Positions 35,589 through 44,447 of a stretch of DNA of 50,476 bases are shown here, in pieces. The translations under genes were made by a program, and so were the position numbers. The number at the start of each line of letters is the position of its first letter. The stretch's first letter is position 1. Source of the stretch: an uncultured Granulosicoccaceae bacterium (GTDB taxonomy: Bacteria > Pseudomonadota > Gammaproteobacteria > Granulosicoccales > Granulosicoccaceae); NCBI GenBank assembly GCA_938020525.1, contig CALIHW010000025.1:1-50476 (forward strand), in the 5' to 3' direction. A model generated the notes under the pieces. The model worked only from the letters and a program-made list of their open reading frames with translations. It was not told where the DNA came from and made no database searches.

Positions 35589-38525
35589 ATGAAAAAGCTT
35601 TCGGCAAAATTTCACCTGGCATTGGGTCTGACATCCATTGTGATGACATTACTACTGTCTGCCACAATGCTCAATCTGATCCCTGATCATCAAAAGGCAA
35701 CGGTTGCCGGTCGAACTGCACTGGCTGAATCTATTGCCTCTGCCAGCACGCTTTTCCTGAGCAAAAAAGACCACTCAAGCATTCAGCATAATCTTGAATT
35801 TGTGATTTCACGAAACGATGACCTGCTGGGTGCAACTGTTGCGAGAGCGCAGGACGAAGCACCACATGTTTTTGGTGACGAATCAGCAGTCGATTTGGAT
35901 TACGATACCAAAACACCCACCAATTCCACACTGGTTCTACCAATACTGCATGGTGATCATGAATGGGGCCGGATCGCACTGTTCTTTACTGACCCGTCTG
36001 AACAGACCCTGTTAAAACGAATCCAGAACTCCCCTTTTACATTAATTGCATTTTGCAGCTTGCTCGGCTTTATCCTGTTTTATCTATACCTGGGCAAGAT
36101 GCTCAAAGCCCTTAACCCGTCTCAGGCAGTACCTGGACGAGTGCGTTCAGCGCTCGATACACTGGCTGAGGCTTTGATTGTTATCGATGGTAAATCAAAT
36201 GTAGTTCTGGCCAACAAAGCATTCCAAAATGTCACCGGTGAAACATCGGAAGCGTTGCTTGGTAAAAAAGCTGACGAATTTGAGTGGCACCTGTCAGCAC
36301 AACATCCAGATGAAAAATCCGCTGACGAAAATGCTACCTTTCCTTGGCTGGAAGCGCTCGCGACATCAGAAACTGTTCGAGGTGCTGATGTATGGATGGA
36401 GGCTCATGACGGCAATTGGCACAAGTTTCTGGTCAACTGTTCGCCAATCATGTCCGGAAAAAAAGCAAGCGGTGTACTGGTAAGTCTTGACGATGTAACC
36501 GATCTTGAAGAAAAAGAGAAAGAACTGAGAACAGCACGAGATGCAGCTGAGGGAGCAAATAAAGCAAAGAGTGATTTCCTATCGAATATGAGTCATGAGA
36601 TTCGAACACCGATGACGGCGATTCTGGGTTTCACTGAAGTACTGAAACGCGGCAACAACTCGCTTGATAAAGACTCCCAGAAACATCTCAATACGATTTC
36701 CAGTAGTGGAAAACACTTGCTGGAGCTAATCAACGATGTACTGGATTTATCGAAAGTAGAGTCCGGCGCACTGGAAGTCGAATCTATTGATTGCGAGCCA
36801 CATATCGTCGCACATGACGTAGTACAGGTTTTGCGCGTACGTGCGGAAGATAAAAATATTGATCTTGAGGTGGAAATACCAGAGTCGCTGCCAGAGGTAA
36901 TTCAAACCGACGCAGGCAGACTTCGACAGATAATTACTAATCTTGTCGGTAACGCTATAAAATTTACTGAAGAAGGTGGAGTAAAAGTCATTCTGCGTTC
37001 ATTCGAAGAGAACGGCAAAAAGAAATTTGCTATTGATGTCAAAGACAGTGGCATTGGAATGAACGAACAACAGCAGGCTGCAGTATTTAAACCGTTTGTA
37101 CAGGCTGACTCTTCAATTACAAGACGTTTTGGCGGTACTGGTCTTGGCCTCGCTATCAGTCGCAATCTCGCCCGAGCACTTGGTGGAGATATCTTGCTAT
37201 CAAGCGAAGCAGGTGTAGGCACTACTTTCACAGCGGTTATAGATTTAGTCACGGACAGCAATGTGAAAATACTCCAACCGGACGAATTATTCAGTCAGGT
37301 TGAAATCACTGAAACCGAAACGCAAATCTACTGGGAGTTCCCTGAGTCTAAGGTACTGGTCATCGATGATGCCACTGAGAACCGCGAACTGTTATCACTG
37401 GTACTGAATGATCTGGGCATCGACACCGAGACCGCAGAGAACGGTGCGATTGGTGTAGAGATGGCAACCAGCCACAACTACGACGTTGTTCTTTCAGATA
37501 TTCAGATGCCAGTAATGGATGGCTATGAGGCAGTTGCGGCAATGCGTGAGAAGGGTCTGCAACAGCCGATCATCGCGCTTACTGCAAACGCAATGAAAGG
37601 CTATGAAGAGAGAATTCTTGACGCAGGATTCTCACACTACATGACAAAACCGGTTGATATTGACGCGCTGTCAAAACTTCTGGCAGAGCTCATCGGCGGC
37701 AAGAAGGTAGACGGACCTGTAGAAAAGCAAGCGGATGAACAACCGGCGCAACCCACACCTGAGGTCGCAATTCAGGCTGCAACTCAGGCCGCAGCTAACG
37801 ATCAGAACGAAAGCCTTATATACAGTCGTCTCGCAGGCTCAGAGAAACTCGCACCGGTAGTGGAAAAATTCATCACACGTGTGGGCGAACAATATAAATT
37901 GATGGAATCTGCAAACGATGAGAAGGACTTTGAAAAACTCGCAGGACTTGCACACTGGCTAAAAGGATCAGGTGGAACCGTAGGTTTTGATCAGTTATCA
38001 CAACCTGCCAAACAACTTGAGGACAACGCCAAAACAGAAGACCAGGATGCCTGCAAAGTTGATCTGCTTCACATAAAGGCAATCATTGCCAGACTACGCT
38101 CAGGTACTGAAGGCGAAGTCCCACAGCCCTCAGAAATCTCCGCGCAATTTCGCACAGACACTCAAGAATCAAGCACCGAAGCCGTAATTACAGTAGAGAG
38201 TTCTCTACTTGCGAAGAATCCATCTTTCCTTCCAATAGTTGAGAAATTCCTGCCGCGCCTGGAAGCGCAATTGGTGACTATGGATGAAGCAGTCGATAAT
38301 CAGGACTTTGAAGAGCTTGCAGTACTTGCTCACTGGTTGAAAGGCTCAGGCGGTACGGTAGGATTTGATATTTTCACCAAACCGGCAGCCAAGATGGAAA
38401 GAGCCGCGAAGAGTAATGATATGGACCTTGTATCCAAGTGCTTGACAGATATCAAGGACTACGCAGGAAAAATAGTGCTTCCAGGTAGCAATAATGCGTC
38501 GCCAGAATTTAAAAAGTCTGCATAG
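35589..38525 (+). CDS. Hybrid histidine kinase with receiver and two HPt domains
   Basis: A 978-residue inner-membrane sensor kinase. Two membrane segments (about 8-30 and 145-165) bracket a periplasmic sensor of about 115 residues. Then come a PAS-like domain (about 188-305), HisKA with NMSHEIRTPM (His336), a HATPase with DSGIGM and GTGLGLAIS, a receiver with DIQMPVMDGYE (Asp637), and two HPt domains sharing AHWLKGSGGTVGF (His789 and His915). Two HPt domains in one protein are unusual. ATG 35589 follows GGGAAG at good spacing; an open frame begins 54 bp earlier. It lies 79 bp after the giant gene and 20 bp before the cyclic-di-GMP gene, so it probably controls that neighbour, the adhesin, or both. 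Confidence 0.92.
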   Translation: MKKLSAKFHLALGLTSIVMTLLLSATMLNLIPDHQKATVAGRTALAESIASASTLFLSKKDHSSIQHNLEFVISRNDDLLGATVARAQDEAPHVFGDESAVDLDYDTKTPTNSTLVLPILHGDHEWGRIALFFTDPSEQTLLKRIQNSPFTLIAFCSLLGFILFYLYLGKMLKALNPSQAVPGRVRSALDTLAEALIVIDGKSNVVLANKAFQNVTGETSEALLGKKADEFEWHLSAQHPDEKSADENATFPWLEALATSETVRGADVWMEAHDGNWHKFLVNCSPIMSGKKASGVLVSLDDVTDLEEKEKELRTARDAAEGANKAKSDFLSNMSHEIRTPMTAILGFTEVLKRGNNSLDKDSQKHLNTISSSGKHLLELINDVLDLSKVESGALEVESIDCEPHIVAHDVVQVLRVRAEDKNIDLEVEIPESLPEVIQTDAGRLRQIITNLVGNAIKFTEEGGVKVILRSFEENGKKKFAIDVKDSGIGMNEQQQAAVFKPFVQADSSITRRFGGTGLGLAISRNLARALGGDILLSSEAGVGTTFTAVIDLVTDSNVKILQPDELFSQVEITETETQIYWEFPESKVLVIDDATENRELLSLVLNDLGIDTETAENGAIGVEMATSHNYDVVLSDIQMPVMDGYEAVAAMREKGLQQPIIALTANAMKGYEERILDAGFSHYMTKPVDIDALSKLLAELIGGKKVDGPVEKQADEQPAQPTPEVAIQAATQAAANDQNESLIYSRLAGSEKLAPVVEKFITRVGEQYKLMESANDEKDFEKLAGLAHWLKGSGGTVGFDQLSQPAKQLEDNAKTEDQDACKVDLLHIKAIIARLRSGTEGEVPQPSEISAQFRTDTQESSTEAVITVESSLLAKNPSFLPIVEKFLPRLEAQLVTMDEAVDNQDFEELAVLAHWLKGSGGTVGFDIFTKPAAKMERAAKSNDMDLVSKCLTDIKDYAGKIVLPGSNNASPEFKKSA

Positions 38526-38545
38526 AAATATAACGGCTTTCGATA

Positions 38546-40342
38546 ATGCAAAATAGCGGCATAAGCAACTTGAATAGTGAAGAAGATTCGGATAAGTACG
38601 AATCTCTGATCGCAAAAGCTAAGATTATGCTCGTCGATGATGAGCCTATTAATACTGACGTACTGCAAACTTATCTGGAGGGCGAAGGCTACAATAATTT
38701 CGTCACTACGTCAGAGTCTGTTCAAGCTATAGAGATCATGGAACGTGAGAATCCGGATGTAATCCTTCTCGATCTAATGATGCCCGATGTTTCAGGATTC
38801 GACATCCTGCAAATGATGCGCAGTAAAAAAAATCTCACGCACATTCCTGTGGTCATCCTGACCTCATCTGACGACGCGGAAACAAAGCTCAGCGCACTTC
38901 AGCTCGGCGCTATGGACTTTCTCGCCAAGCCAGTAGACGCGAGTGAGCTCGCACTACGCCTGCGAAACACACTGGCGTCGAAAGCATACCAGCACCACCT
39001 GATCAACTTTGATCAGTTGACCGGCCTGCCAAAGCGCGAAACTTTTATGGAAGCTGTCGATGCCACCGCTATCGCATTGAAAAGTAACAACGAAAAAGCT
39101 GTTGCACTTCATATATACATAGAGAATTTGAAAAATATAAATTCAACAATGGGTCGTGAAAACGGCAACGCGATTATAAAAACTTTTGCCAGAAGACTGG
39201 AAGCATCAGTGAGCATGGCTGGCAGCATTCAAAGCGCCTTCAATGTTGACACGCAGATCAGTATCGCGCGGACTGGCGGCGACAAATTTTCTGTCTTTCT
39301 GGGCCCCATACAAAACCCGCAACAAGCCGAGATGCTGGCCCGAAAAATAGTCTCTGATACCAGCCATGCCATACATCTCAATAACAGATCAATGTTCACC
39401 ACTGCCAAAGTCGGTCTGGCTATTTTCCCCGATGACGGCAATACAGTGCAGACGCTTTTCAGTAATGCGGAGACCGCGATGTCTCACGTCAGAGATCACG
39501 GCGGCAGCGAGAATTTTACGTTTTATTCAGCAAGTATGGATGAAGAGTCCGCTCGGATTTTGGCTATTGAAACTGGATTGCAGACAGCAATCGATAAAAA
39601 CGAACTTCGAGTTACCTATCAACCAAAAGTAGACATCAATAGCGGCAAGATTATCGGTGCTGAAGCGCTGGTCCGCTGGATCAACGTCGATCTCGGGTTT
39701 GTGGGGCCTGATCAGTTTATCTCTATTGCTGAGCGCACCGGGCAGATCATTCCGATTGGCGAATGGGTGCTCAAGCAGGCCTGCGTACAGGCGGCTGCCT
39801 GGCGGGAAAAATATGGATTTGATTTCCGCATAGCTGTAAATATGTCAATAAGACAAATCCACGACTCTGATATGGCCTTAACAGCCAAAGAAGCTCTGGT
39901 TGAATCAGGTTTGCCTGCAAACTGCCTGACCCTGGAGCTAACGGAAAACATGGTCATGGAAAACGCCGAGTCCAACATCGAAATTCTGCGAATGCTTAAA
40001 GCACTCGGGCTGAAACTATCAATCGATGATTTTGGAACCGGGTACTCATCACTGAGTTATCTGCAGCGTTTTCCGCTCGACGAACTCAAAATCGACAAAT
40101 CATTTATTGAAGAAATTAAGGTTGAGGATCATCGAGCTCCTATTGTACGAGCAATGGTATCGCTGGCACATGATCTCGAAATGACTGTGGTAGCAGAGGG
40201 AGTTGAAACAGAGATACAACTACAACATATGAGATCTCTGAATTGCGAGCTATATCAGGGCTATCTGCGCAGCAAACCCGTTGTAGCTGACGCTTTCGAA
40301 GAACTACTGGATATTGAATATCTGAATAATAAAGCGGCCTGA
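38546..40342 (+). CDS. Response regulator with degenerate GGDEF and intact EAL domain
   Basis: A 598-residue cytoplasmic protein with a receiver (about 25-140; Asp76 in LLDLMMP), a GGDEF domain (about 150-330) and an EAL domain (about 338-590). The diguanylate cyclase signature reads GGDKF (244-248), with Lys replacing the catalytic Glu, so synthesis is unlikely. The phosphodiesterase residues look complete: EAL at 373-375, AVNMS, ELTE, DDFGTGYS, LKIDKSF, EGVE and QGY. Expected activity is breakdown of cyclic di-GMP under control of phosphorylation, probably by the hybrid kinase encoded 20 bp upstream. Lower cyclic di-GMP often triggers adhesin release or dispersal, which makes the giant upstream gene a natural target by inference. 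Confidence 0.93.
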   Translation: MQNSGISNLNSEEDSDKYESLIAKAKIMLVDDEPINTDVLQTYLEGEGYNNFVTTSESVQAIEIMERENPDVILLDLMMPDVSGFDILQMMRSKKNLTHIPVVILTSSDDAETKLSALQLGAMDFLAKPVDASELALRLRNTLASKAYQHHLINFDQLTGLPKRETFMEAVDATAIALKSNNEKAVALHIYIENLKNINSTMGRENGNAIIKTFARRLEASVSMAGSIQSAFNVDTQISIARTGGDKFSVFLGPIQNPQQAEMLARKIVSDTSHAIHLNNRSMFTTAKVGLAIFPDDGNTVQTLFSNAETAMSHVRDHGGSENFTFYSASMDEESARILAIETGLQTAIDKNELRVTYQPKVDINSGKIIGAEALVRWINVDLGFVGPDQFISIAERTGQIIPIGEWVLKQACVQAAAWREKYGFDFRIAVNMSIRQIHDSDMALTAKEALVESGLPANCLTLELTENMVMENAESNIEILRMLKALGLKLSIDDFGTGYSSLSYLQRFPLDELKIDKSFIEEIKVEDHRAPIVRAMVSLAHDLEMTVVAEGVETEIQLQHMRSLNCELYQGYLRSKPVVADAFEELLDIEYLNNKAA

Positions 40343-40432
40343 TTAATTAGTCATTCCTGTCTATTAACCCGGCCTGCTTATTAGCCAGGATGATCGGTAA
40401 AGCATACTGCTTCGATACAATTAAATTAAGGC

Positions 40433-41026
40433 CTATTCACAGAAGACCAGCAAAGGTATCCTAATCTCTGACTCACTCGCATCGATTGTCTCTTCGCCTC
40501 CCCAGTAGCACTTCGCATCTTCTTCAGTCGCCCAGCTTTGCAACCGCAGCCGATATTTTTTAGCACCGCCCAGCACTATAGACGCGAAGCCTTTACTATT
40601 TGTTTCTACTGTAGCTATGGTCTCGCCATATTCAAACTCTACAGTTTCTTCCTCTGTACAATTATACAGATCTGGATATCTCGTCAACAGGCCACTACAG
40701 CTCTTTCCAACGTATACCACGTCAACTCCATCGGTAATACCTTGCGCACGCGCCATCGAAGCTGGAACAGAATAGACAGGCTCTGCTGTCACAACCCGTC
40801 CATCGAAAACCGCTGTGTGGCTGTTCGGAAGTTGCGGTTGCAGATAAAGCGATATTGTTCTGGCAGGTATGTAATCGTCAAACGCTTTTTCTGACGCAGT
40901 GCCCACCTCGCCATCCTCTGCCCCAATGATCATCGGTTCATCTACATCGCAACCAGTTAAAACACAGACCAGAGGAGAGACCAGAAGAGAGGCCTTGAGA
41001 AAAGCTTTTAGATAAATCTTATACAC
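40433..41026 (-). CDS. Small secreted lipoprotein of unknown function
   Basis: A 197-residue predicted lipoprotein. GTG 41026 follows an AGGAAG site and overlaps the end of the upstream gene by 8 bp, so translation is likely coupled. An ATG at 41065 lies inside that gene. The signal ends in VLTGC (Cys26). The mature part is acidic, beta-rich in appearance, with four Cys residues in its second half (in KSCSG, YNCTE, AKCYW and at the C-terminal FCE). I recognise no domain. Its pairing with the calcium-binding-repeat protein suggests a shared outer-surface function. Confidence 0.65.
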   Translation of the reverse strand: MYKIYLKAFLKASLLVSPLVCVLTGCDVDEPMIIGAEDGEVGTASEKAFDDYIPARTISLYLQPQLPNSHTAVFDGRVVTAEPVYSVPASMARAQGITDGVDVVYVGKSCSGLLTRYPDLYNCTEEETVEFEYGETIATVETNSKGFASIVLGGAKKYRLRLQSWATEEDAKCYWGGEETIDASESEIRIPLLVFCE

Positions 41027-42785
41027 GGTACTTCCTGCGTCTGCTGCTATTGGCCAGCCCGCCAATAGCTAAGGCTAAAATTATAGGTAAAAACGCTGCT
41101 GATGAACCACTTTTTCCTGCAACGGTGCATCCTGCTGCTCCGCCAAGGCCGGTGCGCAATGATACTTCATTCGACTGGATAGGATCATCCGCCAACAATG
41201 AAACGGCATCATCTGTCGGAATATCTGGTCCTTCTGCAGTATCTTCCGGTTCGCTGAGAGTCGGCACCGCAACGTCCTCAACACCAGGCTCCTCTATTAC
41301 CTGCACTGGTATTTCAATCAGCGTTTCCGGCGCAGGGGCGACAAGCACTGGATCCTGCAAAACAACGATAATTCGATCAGACACCAGGGGATCAGTTGCA
41401 TTCCGGATTTCTTCGCTATCACTGACACCATCCCCGTCGCTGTCATCATTTCCAGGCATCGTACCGTGCTGATTTACCTCATCACCATCTGTCAGTCCAT
41501 CGAGATCACTATCACTTTGTAGAGGGTTGGTATGGTAACGATCGACTTCAGCACCATCATCAAGACCATCGTTGTCTGAGTCTGCTTGATTCGGGTTTGT
41601 AAGATAAATCCGAACCTCATCGAGATCGTTAAGCCCATCATCATCCAGATCTGAATTTGAAAGTGAGCCGCCGAACTCCTTTGGATTACCATCGACCGAT
41701 GAAAGCAGACCGTCACCATCTTCATCATCACCAACCACCGTAGTATCGTTAGCGATGTACACAGCGGATACAGACTCAGCATTGAGACCCGGGACAGCAT
41801 TTATCGACAAGCCAGTCTCACCCACAGCACCATCACTTAGATTATCGTGATCTGCATCCACTCCACCGGACTCGATAAGATCACCAAGACCATCATTATC
41901 ACTATCAAGATCACGGTGATCAGCCACGCCATCAGCATCACTGTCGCGATACTGCGTTACGGGTGTAAAATAAGTTGACGAGTGAAACTCCAGACTGTGT
42001 CGATAGCCGGCAATCCCGAGCTCCGCCATTTCCATTTCAGCAATTGAATTGTCACGACCAACCTCAGAGAGCTGATTAGAATACGAAATGAATATGGCAG
42101 AAGCATCTCTAAAGTGCAGGGTTACCAGATCATCCACTGATTCACCGCCTGCACCGGTTCCAGTAAAGCTCAACTGGCCATTTCTCTTTTGCACAACAAC
42201 ATTTGAATTCAGTGCCAATGAATACCCAACGATTGATGGCTCATGCACCGAAACTGTCTCTGATCTCAGACCATCAAGATCACTGATAGTTAAATCAAAG
42301 TTACTCACAGCACTTTCGCCGGTGAGATTCCATTGCACAACAGAGCTACCAGATCTGAGATTGCGTAATCTTGGAAGTGCGTCAATCGTGGACCACTCTA
42401 CTTCTGTATCACTGGACAACACAGTGCCGACAAGAGTGACAGCGAGACCGTTGTCGAGACTGACAAGATCATAGCTGAATGACATACCGCGTGATGTGGT
42501 ATCAGCAGGACTGGCTGCAAAGTAATTGGCGGGGCTGTTAGATAAATCTGTAAGGCGCACCACCCCCTCCAGGGTATTGATGATTCCATCGTTATCCTGA
42601 TCAATATCGATGATGTCAGCTACCCCGTCAGAGTCGAGATCTTCAGATATTTGCCCGTATGCCTTAGGAAGAGATAAGAAAGCAACGAATAACAACGCCA
42701 AAATACCGCAACGAGCCTGCACAAGGCGCTCTAAGCGGTATCGCCTGATATGAGGCATACAAAAATGCAATCGGTTATTATTCAC
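41019..42785 (-). CDS. Secreted protein with thrombospondin type 3-like repeats and C-terminal sorting-like signal
   Basis: A 588-residue exported protein. The signal peptide has a basic start and a hydrophobic core ending near AYGQ (about residue 45). Calcium-binding DxDxDG loops occur at the start (LDSDGVADIIDIDQDNDG) and as a run at about 280-465, with motifs such as DSDNDGLDDGAEVD and DSDGDGVSDSEE. Between them lies a beta-sandwich-like region (about 75-275). The last 40 residues have a GGAAGC motif, a hydrophobic helix and RRRK, the three-part pattern of C-terminal sorting signals such as JDVT-CTERM or GlyGly-CTERM. The start is GTG 42785 with AAGGTG upstream. It is first in a two-gene unit with the lipoprotein. 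Confidence 0.8.
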   Translation of the reverse strand: MNNNRLHFCMPHIRRYRLERLVQARCGILALLFVAFLSLPKAYGQISEDLDSDGVADIIDIDQDNDGIINTLEGVVRLTDLSNSPANYFAASPADTTSRGMSFSYDLVSLDNGLAVTLVGTVLSSDTEVEWSTIDALPRLRNLRSGSSVVQWNLTGESAVSNFDLTISDLDGLRSETVSVHEPSIVGYSLALNSNVVVQKRNGQLSFTGTGAGGESVDDLVTLHFRDASAIFISYSNQLSEVGRDNSIAEMEMAELGIAGYRHSLEFHSSTYFTPVTQYRDSDADGVADHRDLDSDNDGLGDLIESGGVDADHDNLSDGAVGETGLSINAVPGLNAESVSAVYIANDTTVVGDDEDGDGLLSSVDGNPKEFGGSLSNSDLDDDGLNDLDEVRIYLTNPNQADSDNDGLDDGAEVDRYHTNPLQSDSDLDGLTDGDEVNQHGTMPGNDDSDGDGVSDSEEIRNATDPLVSDRIIVVLQDPVLVAPAPETLIEIPVQVIEEPGVEDVAVPTLSEPEDTAEGPDIPTDDAVSLLADDPIQSNEVSLRTGLGGAAGCTVAGKSGSSAAFLPIILALAIGGLANSSRRRKYRV

Positions 42786-42955
42786 GTTACTGTTTCACCT
42801 TATGTTTCCACCGATGCAGCTTTTGCGGCATGGCATTTCCACGGCACGTCAAAATGCGCCGGGCGGACCACCTTTGCGCAAAGCAAATACCAACCCTGAA
42901 AAGATGGCTTTTATGCTGTGTTCCCAGATGCAATCAATGTAGCTAAGCACTGAAA

Positions 42956-42971
42956 TGACAAAATATTGTCA
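42956..42971. promoter_or_regulatory. Palindrome overlapping a possible -35 box
   Basis: A perfect inverted repeat TGACAA-AATA-TTGTCA. Its right arm TTGTCA resembles a -35 element and lies 17 bp before TAGCCT (42989-42994), a poor -10. It is 42 bp upstream of the small membrane-protein gene. It could be an operator for an unidentified regulator. Confidence 0.35.
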
Positions 42972-43012
42972 TATACTTGCTATCCAACTAGCCTAAAACT
43001 CAAGGAGCCACC

Positions 43013-43267
43013 ATGTTCAAACTGATAGCTATGTCCGTATTTATTGCAGTTGGAGCTATCATTGGCAGTCTTTTTTTCCGATATTACGCCAATAACAGAG
43101 TCAGCCATCCGCTTTGCATCGGCCTTGGAATACTCGGTGCTTTCGGTGGAATGTTACTGGCAGATCTGGCTGATGTTCATCTGATGGGTAACTTGATTGA
43201 TGGATTGCTATTCGCAACTCTAGGCAGCGCTGCATTGTTATTACTTAACTTGCTGCTCAGGCGCTAG
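43013..43267 (+). CDS. Small three-helix membrane protein, GlsB/YeaQ-like
   Basis: An 84-residue protein made of about three transmembrane helices with Gly-rich packing (AVGAIIGSLFF, GLGILGAFGGMLLAD) and a terminal RR. Size, spacing and glycine pattern resemble the GlsB/YeaQ/YmgE family of small stress-associated membrane proteins, though similarity is by eye and function in that family is poorly known. An excellent AAGGAG ribosome site lies seven bases before ATG 43013, so I am confident it is translated. Monocistronic by position. Confidence 0.7.
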   Translation: MFKLIAMSVFIAVGAIIGSLFFRYYANNRVSHPLCIGLGILGAFGGMLLADLADVHLMGNLIDGLLFATLGSAALLLLNLLLRR

Positions 43268-43371
43268 CTTGGATTATTCATCAGACGATAAGTAAATTTT
43301 GGCTAAATGCTATGTATACAGTTCTCAACCACTTTTTTAACACCCTTTTCAAATTTGCAGTCTGTCTCTTC

Positions 43372-43493
43372 GACGCCAGAAGAAAATCTGGCGTCAGATC
43401 TCGGCCCATCCTCTTCGGCACGTGGCGGGCCACGTTTCTCAGACCACATTTCCTAAGGCGATTGGCCGACCTGTTTAGCCAGATTTCCTCTGG
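43372..43493. repeat. Cluster of three hairpins in a gap
   Basis: Three inverted repeats lie within 122 bp: GACGCCAGA/TCTGGCGTC (43372-43380 with 43387-43395, 9 bp perfect), ACGTGG/CCACGT (43420-43425 with 43430-43435), and CCAGA/TCTGG (43479-43483 with 43489-43493). No gene is convincing in the 280-bp gap. This could be a dispersed palindromic element or a structured small RNA. The first hairpin could also end the small membrane-protein transcript. Confidence 0.45.
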
Positions 43494-43547
43494 ACGCAAT
43501 AGGTCGTTAGCAATTAGGCTCATGATTTATCCTGGCTAGCATTACTG

Positions 43548-44411
43548 ATGACAGACATTAAAGAGATCAGCATCAATGTCGATGGACTGAAGCTATCTGC
43601 ACTGAGTACAGGTGCTGGAAATAAATTAGACAATAAACACAGAATCCTCTGCCTACACGGCTGGCTCGACAATGCAAACAGTTTCAAACCACTACTGTCC
43701 CTTATTCAGAATGCAGAGGTAGTTGCCATTGATTTACCGGGTCATGGCCATTCAGATCATCAATCGTCAATCTATTCTTTGGCGGCGCAGGCACACATTA
43801 GCCTATCTATAGCTGACGCTTTAGGCTGGAACAACTTCAGCATTATTGGCCACAGCCTCGGAGGATGCATTGCTCCATTTGCAACGGCAGCTTCCCCTGC
43901 GCTGATAGAGAAGCTAATTCTTATAGAGGCCGCCGGACCACGATCTGAAACACCAGAGTTACTACCCGGCAGACTGGCGCAATTTCACAATGACATGCGC
44001 CAGCCGGAGAAATACAAGTCAAGACTGTTTGATTCTATAGATCAGGCTATTGAATCCAGATTGCGCGCTAACAAGATGTCAGAAGCTTCTGCAAAACTAA
44101 TCATAGAGCGACAACTAAAACAGGTTGAATACCGCGGTCAGTTCAAATGGCAATGGCGATTTGACAGTAAACTCAGAATTGCGTCACCAAGCTACTTTAC
44201 CGAAGAACAGGTTCAATCCGTACTTCGCACAATTGCGTGTCCGACTTTATGCATTCTGGCTGATGACGGCTATCTCACTGATCGTCGTGAAATACAGCCA
44301 AGACTCAACTGTATAGAAAAACGTTCGGTCGTGACCCTTCCCGGACATCACCATTTACATCTGGACACTCCAGCACCGGTCGCGGATGTGATTAATAAAT
44401 TCTTGCAGTGA
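43548..44411 (+). CDS. Alpha/beta hydrolase
   Basis: A 287-residue alpha/beta-hydrolase. The oxyanion-hole motif is LCLHGWLDN (about 34-42), DLPGHGHSD follows at about 62-70, the nucleophile elbow is GHSLGG (Ser103), the acid is probably in LADDGY, and the catalytic His lies in PGHHHLHLD near the end. The N-terminal pattern and HGWLDN resemble MEST-like and serine-hydrolase-like esterases. No signal peptide. ATG 43548 has a weak ribosome site. Convergent with hexR across a 36-bp gap. Substrate not predictable. Confidence 0.85.
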   Translation: MTDIKEISINVDGLKLSALSTGAGNKLDNKHRILCLHGWLDNANSFKPLLSLIQNAEVVAIDLPGHGHSDHQSSIYSLAAQAHISLSIADALGWNNFSIIGHSLGGCIAPFATAASPALIEKLILIEAAGPRSETPELLPGRLAQFHNDMRQPEKYKSRLFDSIDQAIESRLRANKMSEASAKLIIERQLKQVEYRGQFKWQWRFDSKLRIASPSYFTEEQVQSVLRTIACPTLCILADDGYLTDRREIQPRLNCIEKRSVVTLPGHHHLHLDTPAPVADVINKFLQ

Positions 44412-44447
44412 AAAGGTACATAAATTCGGAGTAATGCAACCTATGAG

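Noticed and set aside
43281..43523. 80-codon minus-strand frame in the hairpin gap
   Set aside because: It spans all three inverted repeats, so its sequence is dictated by the palindromes; no ribosome site.
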